64,000 nt of DNA. It comes from Gimesia fumaroli. Its GTDB lineage: Bacteria > Planctomycetota > Planctomycetia > Planctomycetales > Planctomycetaceae. This document shows positions 1 through 9,265 of this stretch, piece by piece (position 1 is the first letter of the stretch; every line of letters begins with the position of its first letter). The stretch lies in contig NZ_CP037452.1 of the NCBI RefSeq assembly GCF_007754425.1, positions 992,001-1,056,000 on the forward strand, written 5' to 3'. The notes beneath the pieces were generated by a model. The model had not been told where the DNA came from. It saw nothing but the letters and a program-made list of their open reading frames with translations, and did no database searches. The translations under genes and the position numbers were made by a program.

Positions 1-831
1 AATCTGGAGTATGTGTTTGTCACACTTGACAGTGATGGTATTGCGTTAATCCAGTCAGATGGTACTACGGAACTTTTACCGACACGTAAGCGCGAAGTAT
101 ATGACATTACTGGTGCTGGTGACATGGTGCTGGCTACGATTGGTGTCGGGAGTGCAGCAGGAATTGCTCCTGCAGATCTGGCGCGTCTGGCAAATGTAGC
201 CGGTGGTCTGGAAGTAGAACAGATAGGTGTCGTCACAATCAGTCGTGAGGAGATGCTGGCCGACCTCCTGATGGGATCGCGAGTCACAAGCGAAAAAATA
301 CTGCCATTGGAAGAATTGCAGCGGCATGTAAAAGCCCGTCAAAAGCTAGGGCAGAAAGTTGTGCTCACGAATGGGTGTTTTGACGTCATGCATGTCGGAC
401 ATGTTTCCTATCTGGAGCAGGCAGCCGCAGAAGGAGATTGCCTGATCGTTGCCGTCAATAGTGACGACAGTGTCCGAACCTTAAATAAAGGTCCCGATCG
501 TCCAATTTTTGGTCAGACACATAGAGCATCGATGTTAGCCGCTTTAGAAGGTATCGATTACGTTGTGATTTTTGATGAAACAACCCCATGTGAGCTACTT
601 CAGGAACTCAAACCAGATTTACTGGTCAAAGGGGGGACGTACGAAAAAGAAGAAATCGTTGGCTGGGAGATAGTTGAAACTTATGGCGGCGAAGTCAAAG
701 CCCTTGGTATCACTCCTGGTATTTCTACAACTCAGGTTCTTGGAATCATTCGTAAGAATCATCAGGAAACTGAGTCTGCTAGGCCTTTATCCAATTCTCC
801 CATCGAGCCTCCGAAGCGAAAAGCCGGATGA
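1..831 (+). CDS. hldE: Bifunctional heptose-7-phosphate kinase / heptose-1-phosphate adenylyltransferase (5' end missing)
   Basis: This is the C-terminal part of an HldE/RfaE-type enzyme that makes ADP-heptose for the LPS inner core; the frame is open to base 1, so the start lies outside the window. The visible part begins in the ribokinase-fold kinase domain, with the GAGD anion-hole/catalytic motif about 38 residues in. It is followed by a complete nucleotidyltransferase domain with TNGCFD and the H-V-G-H nucleotide-binding motif. The stop overlaps the next gene's ATG (ATGA), which suggests translational coupling to the heptosyltransferase. Both domains being present supports the bifunctional form. 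Acting in the cytoplasm on heptose phosphates is family knowledge. Confidence 0.93.
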   Translation, partial: NLEYVFVTLDSDGIALIQSDGTTELLPTRKREVYDITGAGDMVLATIGVGSAAGIAPADLARLANVAGGLEVEQIGVVTISREEMLADLLMGSRVTSEKILPLEELQRHVKARQKLGQKVVLTNGCFDVMHVGHVSYLEQAAAEGDCLIVAVNSDDSVRTLNKGPDRPIFGQTHRASMLAALEGIDYVVIFDETTPCELLQELKPDLLVKGGTYEKEEIVGWEIVETYGGEVKALGITPGISTTQVLGIIRKNHQETESARPLSNSPIEPPKRKAG

Positions 832-1895
832 AAATTGCAGTGTTTTTACCAAATTGGATAGGTGATGCTGTGATGGCGACACCAGCTCTGAAGGCGATTC
901 GTCAACAGTTTCCTGATGCGGAAATTGTGACGATTCAGAGGCCTTATGTCGCTGATGCCTTAGACGGTTTAGACTTGGTTGATCGTACAATTTCCCTACA
1001 AAATGGTCAAAAACTAATCTCCCGATTAGGACTATTACAGCAGCTCAGACGTGAGCGATTTGATCTATCGATTCTCTTTCCCAATTCATTTCGCAGTGCC
1101 TGGCTCTCGTTTTTAGCAGGGATTCCACGGCGGGTCGGGATTAATCGCGACGGGCGTCGTTGGTTATTAACCGATGCACTTCCAGCCGGGGATAAGCAGA
1201 CTCCTCATCCTGCGATCGACGAATATCTGCGTATTGCCACCTTTTTGGTTGAAGAAGATCAAGCTAATGCGAGAGTCTCTTTGCCACTATCGCGAACGAT
1301 GGAACTGGCAGTGACCGATGCAGATCGGCAACGTTGGAAATCGTTTCTGGACAAACAGTCTACCGATTTTAAGAGTCGACCTTTGGTCTGTTTGAATCCA
1401 GGTGGTGCATTCGGAGGTGCCAAGCATTGGCCCGTCGCTCATTTTGGGGAACTGGCTGAGCGAATTGCAAACGAATTAGGTCGGTCGGTGTTAGTCGTTT
1501 GTGGCCCAGCCGAAAAAAACGAGGCCCTGCAGATTGTCGAGCAGGCCAATCATCCGTTGGTGACATCTCTAGCAGCGGAACCACTACATTTAGGACTGAC
1601 AAAAGCAGCGATTCAACAGGCCGAGTTACTGGTCACAACCGATTCCGGTCCACGGCATTTTGCGGCTCCATTTCAGGTACCCGTTGTGACTCTGTTTGGT
1701 CCCACTCATATTTTGTGGAGTGAGACATTTTATGATCGTAGTCTGCATTTGCAGCTGGATCTGGACTGCGGGCCTTGTCAGCAACGGGTGTGTCCTTTAG
1801 GGCATCATCGTTGTATGAAAGATCTCCGTTCAGACCAAGTCTTTCGGGCGGTCCTTTCTCTCTTGGATCAGCAGCAGAACAAAAAAGCGGCCTGA
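828..1895 (+). CDS. waaF: ADP-heptose:LPS heptosyltransferase (GT9 family)
   Basis: The 355-residue protein has the GT9 layout: an N-terminal Rossmann half starting MKIAVFLPNWIGDAVMATPA, and a C-terminal donor-binding half with NPGGAFGGAKHWP and TTDSGPRH followed by TLFGPTH. These are the hallmarks of heptosyltransferase II, which adds a second heptose to the LPS inner core from ADP-heptose. Its ATG overlaps the stop of the upstream ADP-heptose synthesis gene by 4 bp, so donor synthesis and transfer are encoded together. The C-terminus carries a Cys cluster (CGPCQQRVCPLG) seen in many family members. WaaF versus WaaC or another GT9 acceptor specificity cannot be settled from sequence alone. 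Confidence 0.9.
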   Translation: MKIAVFLPNWIGDAVMATPALKAIRQQFPDAEIVTIQRPYVADALDGLDLVDRTISLQNGQKLISRLGLLQQLRRERFDLSILFPNSFRSAWLSFLAGIPRRVGINRDGRRWLLTDALPAGDKQTPHPAIDEYLRIATFLVEEDQANARVSLPLSRTMELAVTDADRQRWKSFLDKQSTDFKSRPLVCLNPGGAFGGAKHWPVAHFGELAERIANELGRSVLVVCGPAEKNEALQIVEQANHPLVTSLAAEPLHLGLTKAAIQQAELLVTTDSGPRHFAAPFQVPVVTLFGPTHILWSETFYDRSLHLQLDLDCGPCQQRVCPLGHHRCMKDLRSDQVFRAVLSLLDQQQNKKAA

Positions 1896-1902
1896 AGCTA
1901 AC

Positions 1903-3165
1903 TCAGGCAGCCCAGGGAGACCCCTGATGCTGTAAAATGTCTCTGTGTTTGATTTCTTGAGCCGTCAAACTTTGATCTGCATGACTCTCAATATAAACAA
2001 TCTGCCAGGCCATGAGTGGAATGATTCCCAACGGCAAAATGGCAGGAGACCATGAGGCTACTGGCAAGAGCAGTCGTTCGACACCTCCTGTACCCAGGGG
2101 GATCAGCATGAGCCAGGCGATCGCCGCTAATGATGGATAGCAGCGTTCCTTAAAGCTGACGATGAGCGCCCAACTTGCAATTGGGGCGGCAAGCAGAAAT
2201 GTCAGCCTTTCAGTTCCAGGGCCAGCCAGCAATTGCCAGCAAACCCAAGTCGTGAGTACGCCTGTAAAATAGGTATTGTTAGAATGCGTGATTTGAACGA
2301 GTCTTAGACACCATACTAAAGCCAGACCAGCTAATCCCAATTGTAGTATGGTATAAACGCGATCATCCACATACGTTCCAAAGTGTTTGGCGATTGTGTA
2401 GGCATCACGCAATCCTGCTTGTCTAAGGGTTCTATAAGGTCCCGTGAGTAACGCATACCAGTCCTGGTATTGTTGAAGCACAACAGGTAAAGGGCGTGTT
2501 AAAAAGGGAGGTATGACTAGAATCGCGCCAGCGGCAGCAAATCGCACTCCGAGCTGTCTGGGAAAACGAGCCATTAACAGTAATGCCAGAGCGGCAGGCC
2601 AAAGCTTTATATGGACAGCAGCAGCAAGCAGGAAAGCGGCTGCCCACCAACGTTCTTTTTTCAGAGAGACAACCGCAAACACTGCTAATGCGAAAACCAG
2701 AGAATTGCTTTGAGCCGACCAGATGGCCCGTGCGCAACCTGCCAGACTAAGCATCAGGAAACAGGCCTCCTGGAACTTCGTCCAATCCCCCGGGAAAATT
2801 TCATTGACTAATATTCGCAGCGCAAAAACCAGCAAAGCGATATTCAGTGCCGACCAGAGAATACCACCCAAGGTGGCCGGGAGCATGGCGAATGGAGAAA
2901 AAGCCAGTGCAAAGGTCGGGCTGTATCGAAAGCCCGTACTTTGGGATTCATTATCGTACAGACTGCGATCGGCCCACCAGTTAATTGAAGAATCAGCAAA
3001 GCAGGGGTATACCGATTTTTTCTCTGGCTGGACAACAAATTTCACGCTTACAGCGATCCACAGTACCACCCAAAGAATCAAGGCTCGTTTAAGCCAGAGA
3101 GCGCCAGATGCTTCTTCGACCTGAGGTGATTTGGAAAACAGCGGATTCTGTGCGAATGAACTCAT
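1903..3165 (-). CDS. GT87-type (DUF2029) polytopic glycosyltransferase
   Basis: This 420-residue integral membrane protein has about ten hydrophobic segments and the YSP-x-FAL-x-FSPFAMLP pattern after the first periplasmic loop that marks the DUF2029/GT87 family. That family transfers sugars from polyprenyl-phosphate donors (mycobacterial mannosyltransferases are the best-known members). A Trp/Asp-rich loop lies between TM1 and TM2. The gene converges on the heptosyltransferase with 7 bp between stops, and a small CCTGA/TCAGG inverted repeat sits at the junction. Its place among LPS genes suggests a role in surface glycans, which is inference; the substrate is unknown. Confidence 0.8.
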   Translation of the reverse strand: MSSFAQNPLFSKSPQVEEASGALWLKRALILWVVLWIAVSVKFVVQPEKKSVYPCFADSSINWWADRSLYDNESQSTGFRYSPTFALAFSPFAMLPATLGGILWSALNIALLVFALRILVNEIFPGDWTKFQEACFLMLSLAGCARAIWSAQSNSLVFALAVFAVVSLKKERWWAAAFLLAAAVHIKLWPAALALLLMARFPRQLGVRFAAAGAILVIPPFLTRPLPVVLQQYQDWYALLTGPYRTLRQAGLRDAYTIAKHFGTYVDDRVYTILQLGLAGLALVWCLRLVQITHSNNTYFTGVLTTWVCWQLLAGPGTERLTFLLAAPIASWALIVSFKERCYPSLAAIAWLMLIPLGTGGVERLLLPVASWSPAILPLGIIPLMAWQIVYIESHADQSLTAQEIKHRDILQHQGSPWAA

Positions 3166-3272
3166 GTCAGGCCTGAGGAAAGTTTGTCCTATAGGGAAAG
3201 ACGAAAGAGGGTTGGAAAAGGAAACTCACAAAGGGTGTTTTTATTTCTTTTAGGCAATAGGAGCAAGATCAA

Positions 3273-4025
3273 TCATTCGGTGACAGCAGTCCCTTGGGTT
3301 GATTTCAGTAACTGTTGTTTCAGTTTCCGAAAAACCAGCTTTCTTTGTTTTCGAGAGATTGAAGTTACTGCAGACCGTATACAAATGATTTGAAGTGAAA
3401 TCGGCAGCGGGACTTGTTCATGAATTGGTTGAATGGCCAGACGATCCAGCATATAAACAATGGCATCGAGTGAGGACAGGCAAGTACGGATTCCAACAGG
3501 ATCAATGAGCCAGAGAGTTGGTTTGGGCTGAACTTGACTGGCTGGTTTGACGACCACATTTTCCAGTTTTAAATCGCGATGTCGTAAATGAGACAATGCG
3601 ATTTTCCGAACAATGTTTCCTAATTCTCTGGCAATCAAACATCGTTCGGCGTGTGAGTTATCTGCGCCAGATTTTATTAGATCAAAAGCGGTAGTCCCTT
3701 CGATAAATGGCATCTCCAACTGGAAAAACTCACCGGAACGATAAACGGGAGTCACCGGTTGTGGTGTGTTAATGCCTGCTGTCAATAATTTCCAGGCACC
3801 GGTAAGCTGACGTTGAGGCTGGGACTGTCTGAAAAGTGATTTCCAGCGGAGTTTCCAAGAGATCGGCCAGCGTTTCAGGGTTGTCAAGCCACGTCCGGAA
3901 ATATCAATCAGCCATACGGAACGTAAGTCTTCTTCTTTAAGACAGCGAATTGTCGTATAAGTGGCACTGTCATTGAACAATTTGAAGCGAGTATCTTCTT
4001 CGCAATGAAAATCAGACAATTTCAC
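3273..4025 (-). CDS. WaaP/Kdo-kinase-like lipopolysaccharide kinase
   Basis: The 250-residue protein has a protein-kinase-like fold of the LPS kinase (InaA/RfaP) type. The catalytic loop is HRDLKLENVVV (HRD at residues 149-151, Lys153, Asn156). The metal-binding Asp is in LIDPVGI (Asp175), where the usual DFG or IDFD sequence is altered. Members of this family phosphorylate heptose or Kdo of the LPS inner core on the cytoplasmic side. Neighbouring heptose and glycosyltransferase genes support that role, but acceptor and activity are inferred. The N-terminal Lys/Glu of the ATP site are not clearly recognisable. The next minus-strand gene begins 107 bp downstream. Confidence 0.78.
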   Translation of the reverse strand: MKLSDFHCEEDTRFKLFNDSATYTTIRCLKEEDLRSVWLIDISGRGLTTLKRWPISWKLRWKSLFRQSQPQRQLTGAWKLLTAGINTPQPVTPVYRSGEFFQLEMPFIEGTTAFDLIKSGADNSHAERCLIARELGNIVRKIALSHLRHRDLKLENVVVKPASQVQPKPTLWLIDPVGIRTCLSSLDAIVYMLDRLAIQPIHEQVPLPISLQIICIRSAVTSISRKQRKLVFRKLKQQLLKSTQGTAVTE

Positions 4026-4242
4026 CGGGGCTTTTCATGATTTTGTCAATTGCCCTTTTCGGAACGGCAGAATCCTGCCAAACTCTTGGCAATCTTTATG
4101 GAAAAAGGGCAGTGGATCATAATAGTATGCATCAATCAAGTATCCTCTTTTAACAGGATCGCGCGCGGTTGACAATCTTGAATATTGTTCGACTTTCCTG
4201 TTAGGTGCAGCGAATTCAGAAGGTAGTATAAAAGTCAACTCT

Positions 4243-5001
4243 ATGTCGTTATCGATTATTGTCATTGTCAAGAACGAAGAATCATCCATCCGGGATTGCC
4301 TGGCATCGGTGGTCTGGGCGGATGAAATCATAGTATTAGATTCCGGCAGCACTGATCAGACAGTTGAGATTTGTAAAGAATATACAGGCAAAGTCTATCA
4401 GACAGACTGGCCTGGTTTCGGGCCGCAGAAAAACAGGGCTCTCGAATACGCTACCAAAGAGTGGGTGCTTTCCATCGATGCGGACGAGCGAATTTCGTAC
4501 GATCTGCAAACGGAAATCAAACGTGTGATCCAGATGCCGAAGCGGTATGATGCCTATTCCATGCCGCGGCGTTCGAATTACTGTGGTCGCTACATGAAGC
4601 ATAGTGGCTGGTGGCCGGATCGTGTGGTGCGATTGTTTCGAAGAGGGAAAGCATATTTCAGTGATGATCTGGTTCACGAACGAATCATCGTGGAAGGCAA
4701 AACCGGAAAATTAAAAGAACCGATCATTCATGAGTCGTTATTGACCATCGAACAGGTCTTAAACACGATGAATTCATACTCAACCGCCGGTGCAAAAATG
4801 ATGGCCGAAGAGTATCAGTCAGCAGGTTTGAGTAAAGCGATTCTGCATGGTTTGTGGACGTTTCTCCGAACCTATTTCTTTCGTGCCGGTTTTCTGGATG
4901 GCAAGGAAGGATTTATGCTGGCGGTATCGAATGCCGAAGGAACGTATTATCGGTATTTGAAACTGATGGTCATCAATCGCGAGAATCAGAAAGAAGTCTA
5001 A
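4243..5001 (+). CDS. GT2 glycosyltransferase, LPS-core (WaaE/KdtX-like)
   Basis: The 252-residue cytoplasmic GT-A enzyme starts MSLSIIVIVKNEE and contains LDSGSTDQT and the D-x-D element in LSIDADE. FGPQKNRALEYA, just before the DxD, is typical of the WaaE/KdtX-like branch that adds glucose to the heptose of LPS core. The C-terminal third has an amphipathic region rich in aromatics that probably lies on the membrane. It starts a two-gene + strand unit (7 bp to the next GT2), divergent from the WaaP-like kinase. No strong ribosome-binding site precedes the ATG; the motif AGAAGG lies about 18 bases upstream. Sugar specificity is not resolved. Confidence 0.85.
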   Translation: MSLSIIVIVKNEESSIRDCLASVVWADEIIVLDSGSTDQTVEICKEYTGKVYQTDWPGFGPQKNRALEYATKEWVLSIDADERISYDLQTEIKRVIQMPKRYDAYSMPRRSNYCGRYMKHSGWWPDRVVRLFRRGKAYFSDDLVHERIIVEGKTGKLKEPIIHESLLTIEQVLNTMNSYSTAGAKMMAEEYQSAGLSKAILHGLWTFLRTYFFRAGFLDGKEGFMLAVSNAEGTYYRYLKLMVINRENQKEV

Positions 5002-5008
5002 TCGATTC

Positions 5009-5830
5009 ATGGCCGGACTCGCTGTCATTATTACGACTTACAACTGGCCGACTGCATTGGAAGTCGTGCTGGCAGGCTATCTCTCGCAACAGCGTCCTCC
5101 CGATGAGTTGATTATTGCCGACGATGGATCAACAGAGGAAACGCGAACCGTCATTGATACATTTCGAGATCAGGCACCGTTTCCCGTTAAGCATGTCTGG
5201 CATGCAGATGAAGGGTTTCGTGCAGGAGCCATTCGGAATCGGGCAATCCAGAATTCGGAAGCAGAGTATATTGTCTTCACCGACGGCGATTGCATTCCCG
5301 CACCCTGGTTTCTCCAGCAGCATCTGCGACTGGCCGAGCATGGCTGGTTTCTCTCAGGCAATCGAGTATTACTATCTCAGAAATTTTCGCAGGAAGTACT
5401 TCAGGAAAAGGTCCCCATTCATACCTGGAATCGAATACATTGGTTTCAGGCCCGCCGTCGCAAACAGATTAACCGGCTGCTGCCGCTATTCAAAATTCCC
5501 TTGGGACGCTGGTATCGGCGACGTCTGGCGAAAGCATGGGAAGGCGCCAAAACATGTAACCTGTCTGTCTGGAAAGAGGATCTTTTGTCCGTCAATGGGT
5601 TTGATGAAGATTACACTGGTTGGGGCATGGAGGATTCTGATTTAGTCCTGCGGTTGATTCGAAATGGCGTTTATCATCAGGATGCCCGGTTTGCTGCGCC
5701 CGTGTTTCATTTATGGCATCCGGAAAATTCGCGTGATCAACTGGAAGAAAATCAACGCCGGCTACAGCAGTTGATACAGTCCGAACGCATTCAGGCCCGA
5801 GTGGGGATCGAACAGGCTTCCTTAGGGTGA
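5009..5830 (+). CDS. GT2 glycosyltransferase with galactosyltransferase-like C-terminal domain
   Basis: The 273-residue protein opens with VIITTYNWP and has IADDGSTEET, then FTDGDCIPAP (DxD, metal and nucleotide-sugar binding). Late in the protein is W-G-x-E-D-S-D (TGWGMEDSDLVLR), the signature of the Glyco_transf_7C region found in chondroitin-polymerase-like and beta-1,4-galactosyltransferase-like enzymes. It follows the WaaE-like gene by 7 bp on the same strand and is probably cotranscribed. The gene arrangement suggests it extends the LPS core or another surface glycan; donor and acceptor are unknown. It converges on the sulfatase, 28 bp apart. Confidence 0.85.
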   Translation: MAGLAVIITTYNWPTALEVVLAGYLSQQRPPDELIIADDGSTEETRTVIDTFRDQAPFPVKHVWHADEGFRAGAIRNRAIQNSEAEYIVFTDGDCIPAPWFLQQHLRLAEHGWFLSGNRVLLSQKFSQEVLQEKVPIHTWNRIHWFQARRRKQINRLLPLFKIPLGRWYRRRLAKAWEGAKTCNLSVWKEDLLSVNGFDEDYTGWGMEDSDLVLRLIRNGVYHQDARFAAPVFHLWHPENSRDQLEENQRRLQQLIQSERIQARVGIEQASLG

Positions 5831-5858
5831 AGCGGTTCAAAGAAGCCGATTCTCCAGA

Positions 5859-7652
5859 CTATTCTTTCCGAAAAATTTCAACAAAGAAAGCACCGCGCGA
5901 AACGCCGTTTCCTTCATCGAGCCAGGTCTGCAGTTTTTTCTGACCTTTCGTCAGCTCAACCGTGAAAGTTGTCGACAGGTCTCCCTCTGCTACCTTTTGT
6001 TCCTGTTTCTGATCACCGATTTGAATACGGGCGACCCCTTTCTTCAGTGGGTGGTGTGCTGATTCCGGGCGAGAGCGAAGTGTAATTTCATAGGTGCCCG
6101 GCTGTGTCACATCAATGATCCAGAAGCCATTGGCAATCAGATTTTTGGCGATCAACTTGTGGTTCCACGGCACTTGTTCGATGGGTGCGTGCCAGTCGTG
6201 GCAGGTCAGATGTGCAGGGTTTTCAGCCTGCGCGCCAAGACCAATTGCTACGTAGCGATTGAACTGCGGAGTAAGACTGTCCCACCATTTCTCATATTCA
6301 GCAGTCAGGTATTTGACAACGCCGGGGTACTCGGCTGCGACATTTTTGATTTGTCCCGGATCTGCCTGAATGTCATAAAGTTCTTTCTCATTAACCAGTC
6401 GCCAGCGATCGGTCATGACGGATGATTTTCGCCATTTTTCGGGCGTTTCAATTCGCTGAGAGTGCACGATCAATGTACGTTTTCGCAGCTCTTCTTTTTT
6501 CCCATTTAGAATTGGAACCAGACTGGTGCCGTCCAGTTTTAATTCACTGGAAACAGTCAGGTTACATAGTTCTGCCAGTGTAGGGAGCAAATCAATGTGG
6601 GCCGTTAACTGGTTGATGTCCCGTCCCCCAGTGAGCTTTCCTGCAGGCCAATGAATATAACAGGGAACGCGATGGCCTCCGTCATATTCTGATCCTTTGG
6701 TCCCCCGCATGCCTGCGTTATACCCGGGCCAGTTATCAATTTTTACTGGCTTTCCTTTGGCGAGTCGGCGTTGTTGTTTTTTGGAGAGGTCGTTTTTCTT
6801 AGGACGTTGCACGCCGGCGGCGGTGCCATTGTCGGTCATGAAGATCAGGATCGTATTCTCTTCGAGGCCCGATTCCTTTAAATGTTGCAATAACCGTCCC
6901 ATGTTTTCGTCGATGTTAGTAATCATCCCATAAAAGGGCGCCATATTCCCGGTCACGTTTTGGGCAGCGTAAGGATCGCTGTATTTTTTATCTACCAGAT
7001 AAGGGCCATGTGGCGCATTAGTTGAGATGTAAGCAAAAAAGGGTTTTGATTTGTCTTCTTCGATAAACTTCCACGCTTCATCAAACCAGATATCCGTACA
7101 ATAACCCTGAAACTTTTCTGGTTTACCCGAGCGGAGATAGGTATCGTCAAAGTAATCGTTTTGCCAGTCATCGGGAGTTTGTCCTACGCCGCCGCCCCCA
7201 TGTTGCACAACGGTCTCAAAGCCCTGGTCCTGGGGTCGCAATGGATAATTATCGCCCAGATGCCATTTTCCAAAGAGACCGGTCCGGTAACCGTTGCTTT
7301 TAAAAATTTCTGCCAGTGTGACTTCGTTGGTATCCATCAGGGAACGTCCCATAATGGTATGCCAGACACCCGTTCGAGTTGAGTACCGTCCTGTCATCAA
7401 TGCAGACCGAGTCGGGGCACAGGTTGGATCAACATGAAAATTCGTTAACCGCAAACTCTTTTGATAGAGACGATCCAGATTAGGCGTTTTGATGACCCTG
7501 TTACCATGTGCGGCGATATCTCCATACCCCTGGTCGTCAGTAATGACCAGAATAATATTCGGTTTCGCAGCAGACTTGGTGTCTGCGTAAGATTCTGGTG
7601 AGGTGACCAGAAAAATCAAGAGGAAAGTCATAAGGTACAAAATGGATCGCAT
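5859..7652 (-). CDS. Exported arylsulfatase-type sulfatase
   Basis: From the ATG at 7652 the protein is 597 residues with a signal peptide (MRSILYLMTFLLIFLVTSPE...) and then the alkaline-phosphatase-fold sulfatase domain. It has the paired Asp of VITDDQG (residues 39-40) and the active-site C-x-P-x-R (Cys78, CAPTRSALMTGR) whose Cys becomes formylglycine. The frame stays open 40 codons further upstream, but that extension is not signal-like, so the internal ATG is preferred. The last ~110 residues form an extra beta-rich domain after the catalytic core. Planctomycetes carry many such sulfatases for desulfating algal polysaccharides; this substrate is not predictable. No maturase gene is nearby. 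Confidence 0.9.
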   Translation of the reverse strand: MRSILYLMTFLLIFLVTSPESYADTKSAAKPNIILVITDDQGYGDIAAHGNRVIKTPNLDRLYQKSLRLTNFHVDPTCAPTRSALMTGRYSTRTGVWHTIMGRSLMDTNEVTLAEIFKSNGYRTGLFGKWHLGDNYPLRPQDQGFETVVQHGGGGVGQTPDDWQNDYFDDTYLRSGKPEKFQGYCTDIWFDEAWKFIEEDKSKPFFAYISTNAPHGPYLVDKKYSDPYAAQNVTGNMAPFYGMITNIDENMGRLLQHLKESGLEENTILIFMTDNGTAAGVQRPKKNDLSKKQQRRLAKGKPVKIDNWPGYNAGMRGTKGSEYDGGHRVPCYIHWPAGKLTGGRDINQLTAHIDLLPTLAELCNLTVSSELKLDGTSLVPILNGKKEELRKRTLIVHSQRIETPEKWRKSSVMTDRWRLVNEKELYDIQADPGQIKNVAAEYPGVVKYLTAEYEKWWDSLTPQFNRYVAIGLGAQAENPAHLTCHDWHAPIEQVPWNHKLIAKNLIANGFWIIDVTQPGTYEITLRSRPESAHHPLKKGVARIQIGDQKQEQKVAEGDLSTTFTVELTKGQKKLQTWLDEGNGVSRGAFFVEIFRKE

Positions 7653-7995
7653 AACCTGCTCGTCGTAGTGTTTAGGGCTTTGGAGTGATTCAGATATAAA
7701 TCGATTTTTGCATAAATATCCAAATTCCAGTTTAACTGGCCACCTCAGGGAAAGGTAGCAATATTTTAACATGTCTTAGATTTATACCTCTGTTCCAGGG
7801 GCGGGGTTCGTTGAACATGCCTTCTATTCCGTATAATCGGAAAGAAAAAGCAGGGAGAACGGGAGTTTCGATCAATTCCTTTTGATTCCTGACTACGCTA
7901 TGATGAACCGGAATCAGGGGGGAGCCTCCCCGGAAAAAGTTCATGTTACACAGGGCTCTCATTACATCACCATTTTTTAATTACTGAAAAGAGCT

Positions 7996-9087
7996 ATGGA
8001 AGCTGGTATTGTTGGCCTGCCAAATGTAGGTAAATCGACGTTATTTAATGCCTTAACCGCGGCAGGAATTGCTAGTGAAAACTATCCCTTCTGTACGATT
8101 GAACCCAATGTGGGAATTGTCAACGTACCAGATCCAAGGCTGGATATTATTCATGATTATATTCCGACGGACAAAGTCATCCCGGCCATTTTAAGGCTGG
8201 TGGACATTGCCGGTATTGTCCGTGGCGCATCGGAAGGGGAAGGGCTGGGGAACAAATTTCTCTCCCATATTCGCAATGTCGATGCCATCCTGCATGTGGT
8301 TCGTTGTTTTGAAGACAGCGATGTGATCCACGTCGAAGGCAAAGTCGATCCGATCAGTGATATTGAAACGATTGATATTGAGTTAATGCTGGCAGACATG
8401 CAGACTGTTGAGTCTGCGAAAGTCAAAGCCGCCAAAACAGCCCGGTCAGGAAATGCAGAAGCGAAGTCACGGTTGGTTGTGCTTGAGGCGTGTGCGGAAA
8501 GATTGTCACAGGAACAACCTCTGCGCGGGCTGACGTTTGATAATCCAGACCAGCAGAAAATTTTCAAAGGGTATCAGTTTCTGACAGCCAAGCCGGTCCT
8601 GTATCTGGCAAATGTCGATGAAGATGATGTTCTCGGCGAGGGGGAACTGGTGCAACGGGTCCGGGAACGTGCCGCTCAAGAAGGGGGAGATGTGGTTCCA
8701 GTCTGCGGTCGACTGGAAGCTGAGATCGCCGAACTGGATGAAGCCGATCGCAAGGAAATGCTCGAGAGCGTTGGACTGGAAGAACCGGCACTGGCCGTTG
8801 TCGCCCGTGCAGCATACCACACCCTCGGGTTGCAGAGTTATTTTACGGCCGGCAAAATCGAAATCCGTGCCTGGACCATCCCTATCGGGGCGACTGGCCC
8901 TCAAGCCGCGGGAGTCATTCACTCTGATTTTGAACGTGGATTTATTCGCGCAGAAATTTATTCGGTAGCTGACCTGGAAGAATATAAGTCCGAAAAAGCG
9001 ATCCGAGAAGCCGGCAAACTTCGCGTCGAAGGGAAAGAATATATTATGAAGGACGGCGATATCTGTCACTTCCTGTTTAATGTCTAA
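7996..9087 (+). CDS. ychF: Redox-regulated ATPase YchF (Obg family)
   Basis: The 363-residue protein is full length for YchF. The P-loop is GLPNVGKST at the N-terminus, and switch motifs follow in [22 protein letters not shown]. The base-recognition motif is NVDE instead of NKxD, which in this family gives preference for ATP over GTP. A coiled-coil insert (residues ~135-190) and a C-terminal TGS domain ([13 protein letters not shown]...[11 protein letters not shown]) complete it. It is a cytoplasmic, ribosome-associated P-loop ATPase linked to translation and stress. The ATG follows AAAAGAGCT. It stands alone, 178 bp before hisC. Confidence 0.97.
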   Translation: MEAGIVGLPNVGKSTLFNALTAAGIASENYPFCTIEPNVGIVNVPDPRLDIIHDYIPTDKVIPAILRLVDIAGIVRGASEGEGLGNKFLSHIRNVDAILHVVRCFEDSDVIHVEGKVDPISDIETIDIELMLADMQTVESAKVKAAKTARSGNAEAKSRLVVLEACAERLSQEQPLRGLTFDNPDQQKIFKGYQFLTAKPVLYLANVDEDDVLGEGELVQRVRERAAQEGGDVVPVCGRLEAEIAELDEADRKEMLESVGLEEPALAVVARAAYHTLGLQSYFTAGKIEIRAWTIPIGATGPQAAGVIHSDFERGFIRAEIYSVADLEEYKSEKAIREAGKLRVEGKEYIMKDGDICHFLFNV

Positions 9088-9265
9088 GGCAAGTGGTAGA
9101 CGCTACGTTTGCAGGGGTTTTCCTGTAGTTCGAAATTTTATAAACGAACTTCACTTTTTTCGAGAACTCTTGTCTGGATTAACTTGTCTTGTTTCAGGTT
9201 CTTATCGGGAATTCCGATGAATACTCAGACGGGCCAACTTTTTTGCTTTTATAGAGATCAACAAT

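Noticed and set aside
4035..4352. 105-codon minus-strand open frame upstream of the first GT2 gene
   Set aside because: Its only start codons lie inside, and antisense to, the clear GT2 gene, and its product matches nothing.
7732..7962. 76-codon minus-strand frame upstream of the sulfatase
   Set aside because: It overlaps the sulfatase leader region and has no recognisable product or ribosome-binding site.
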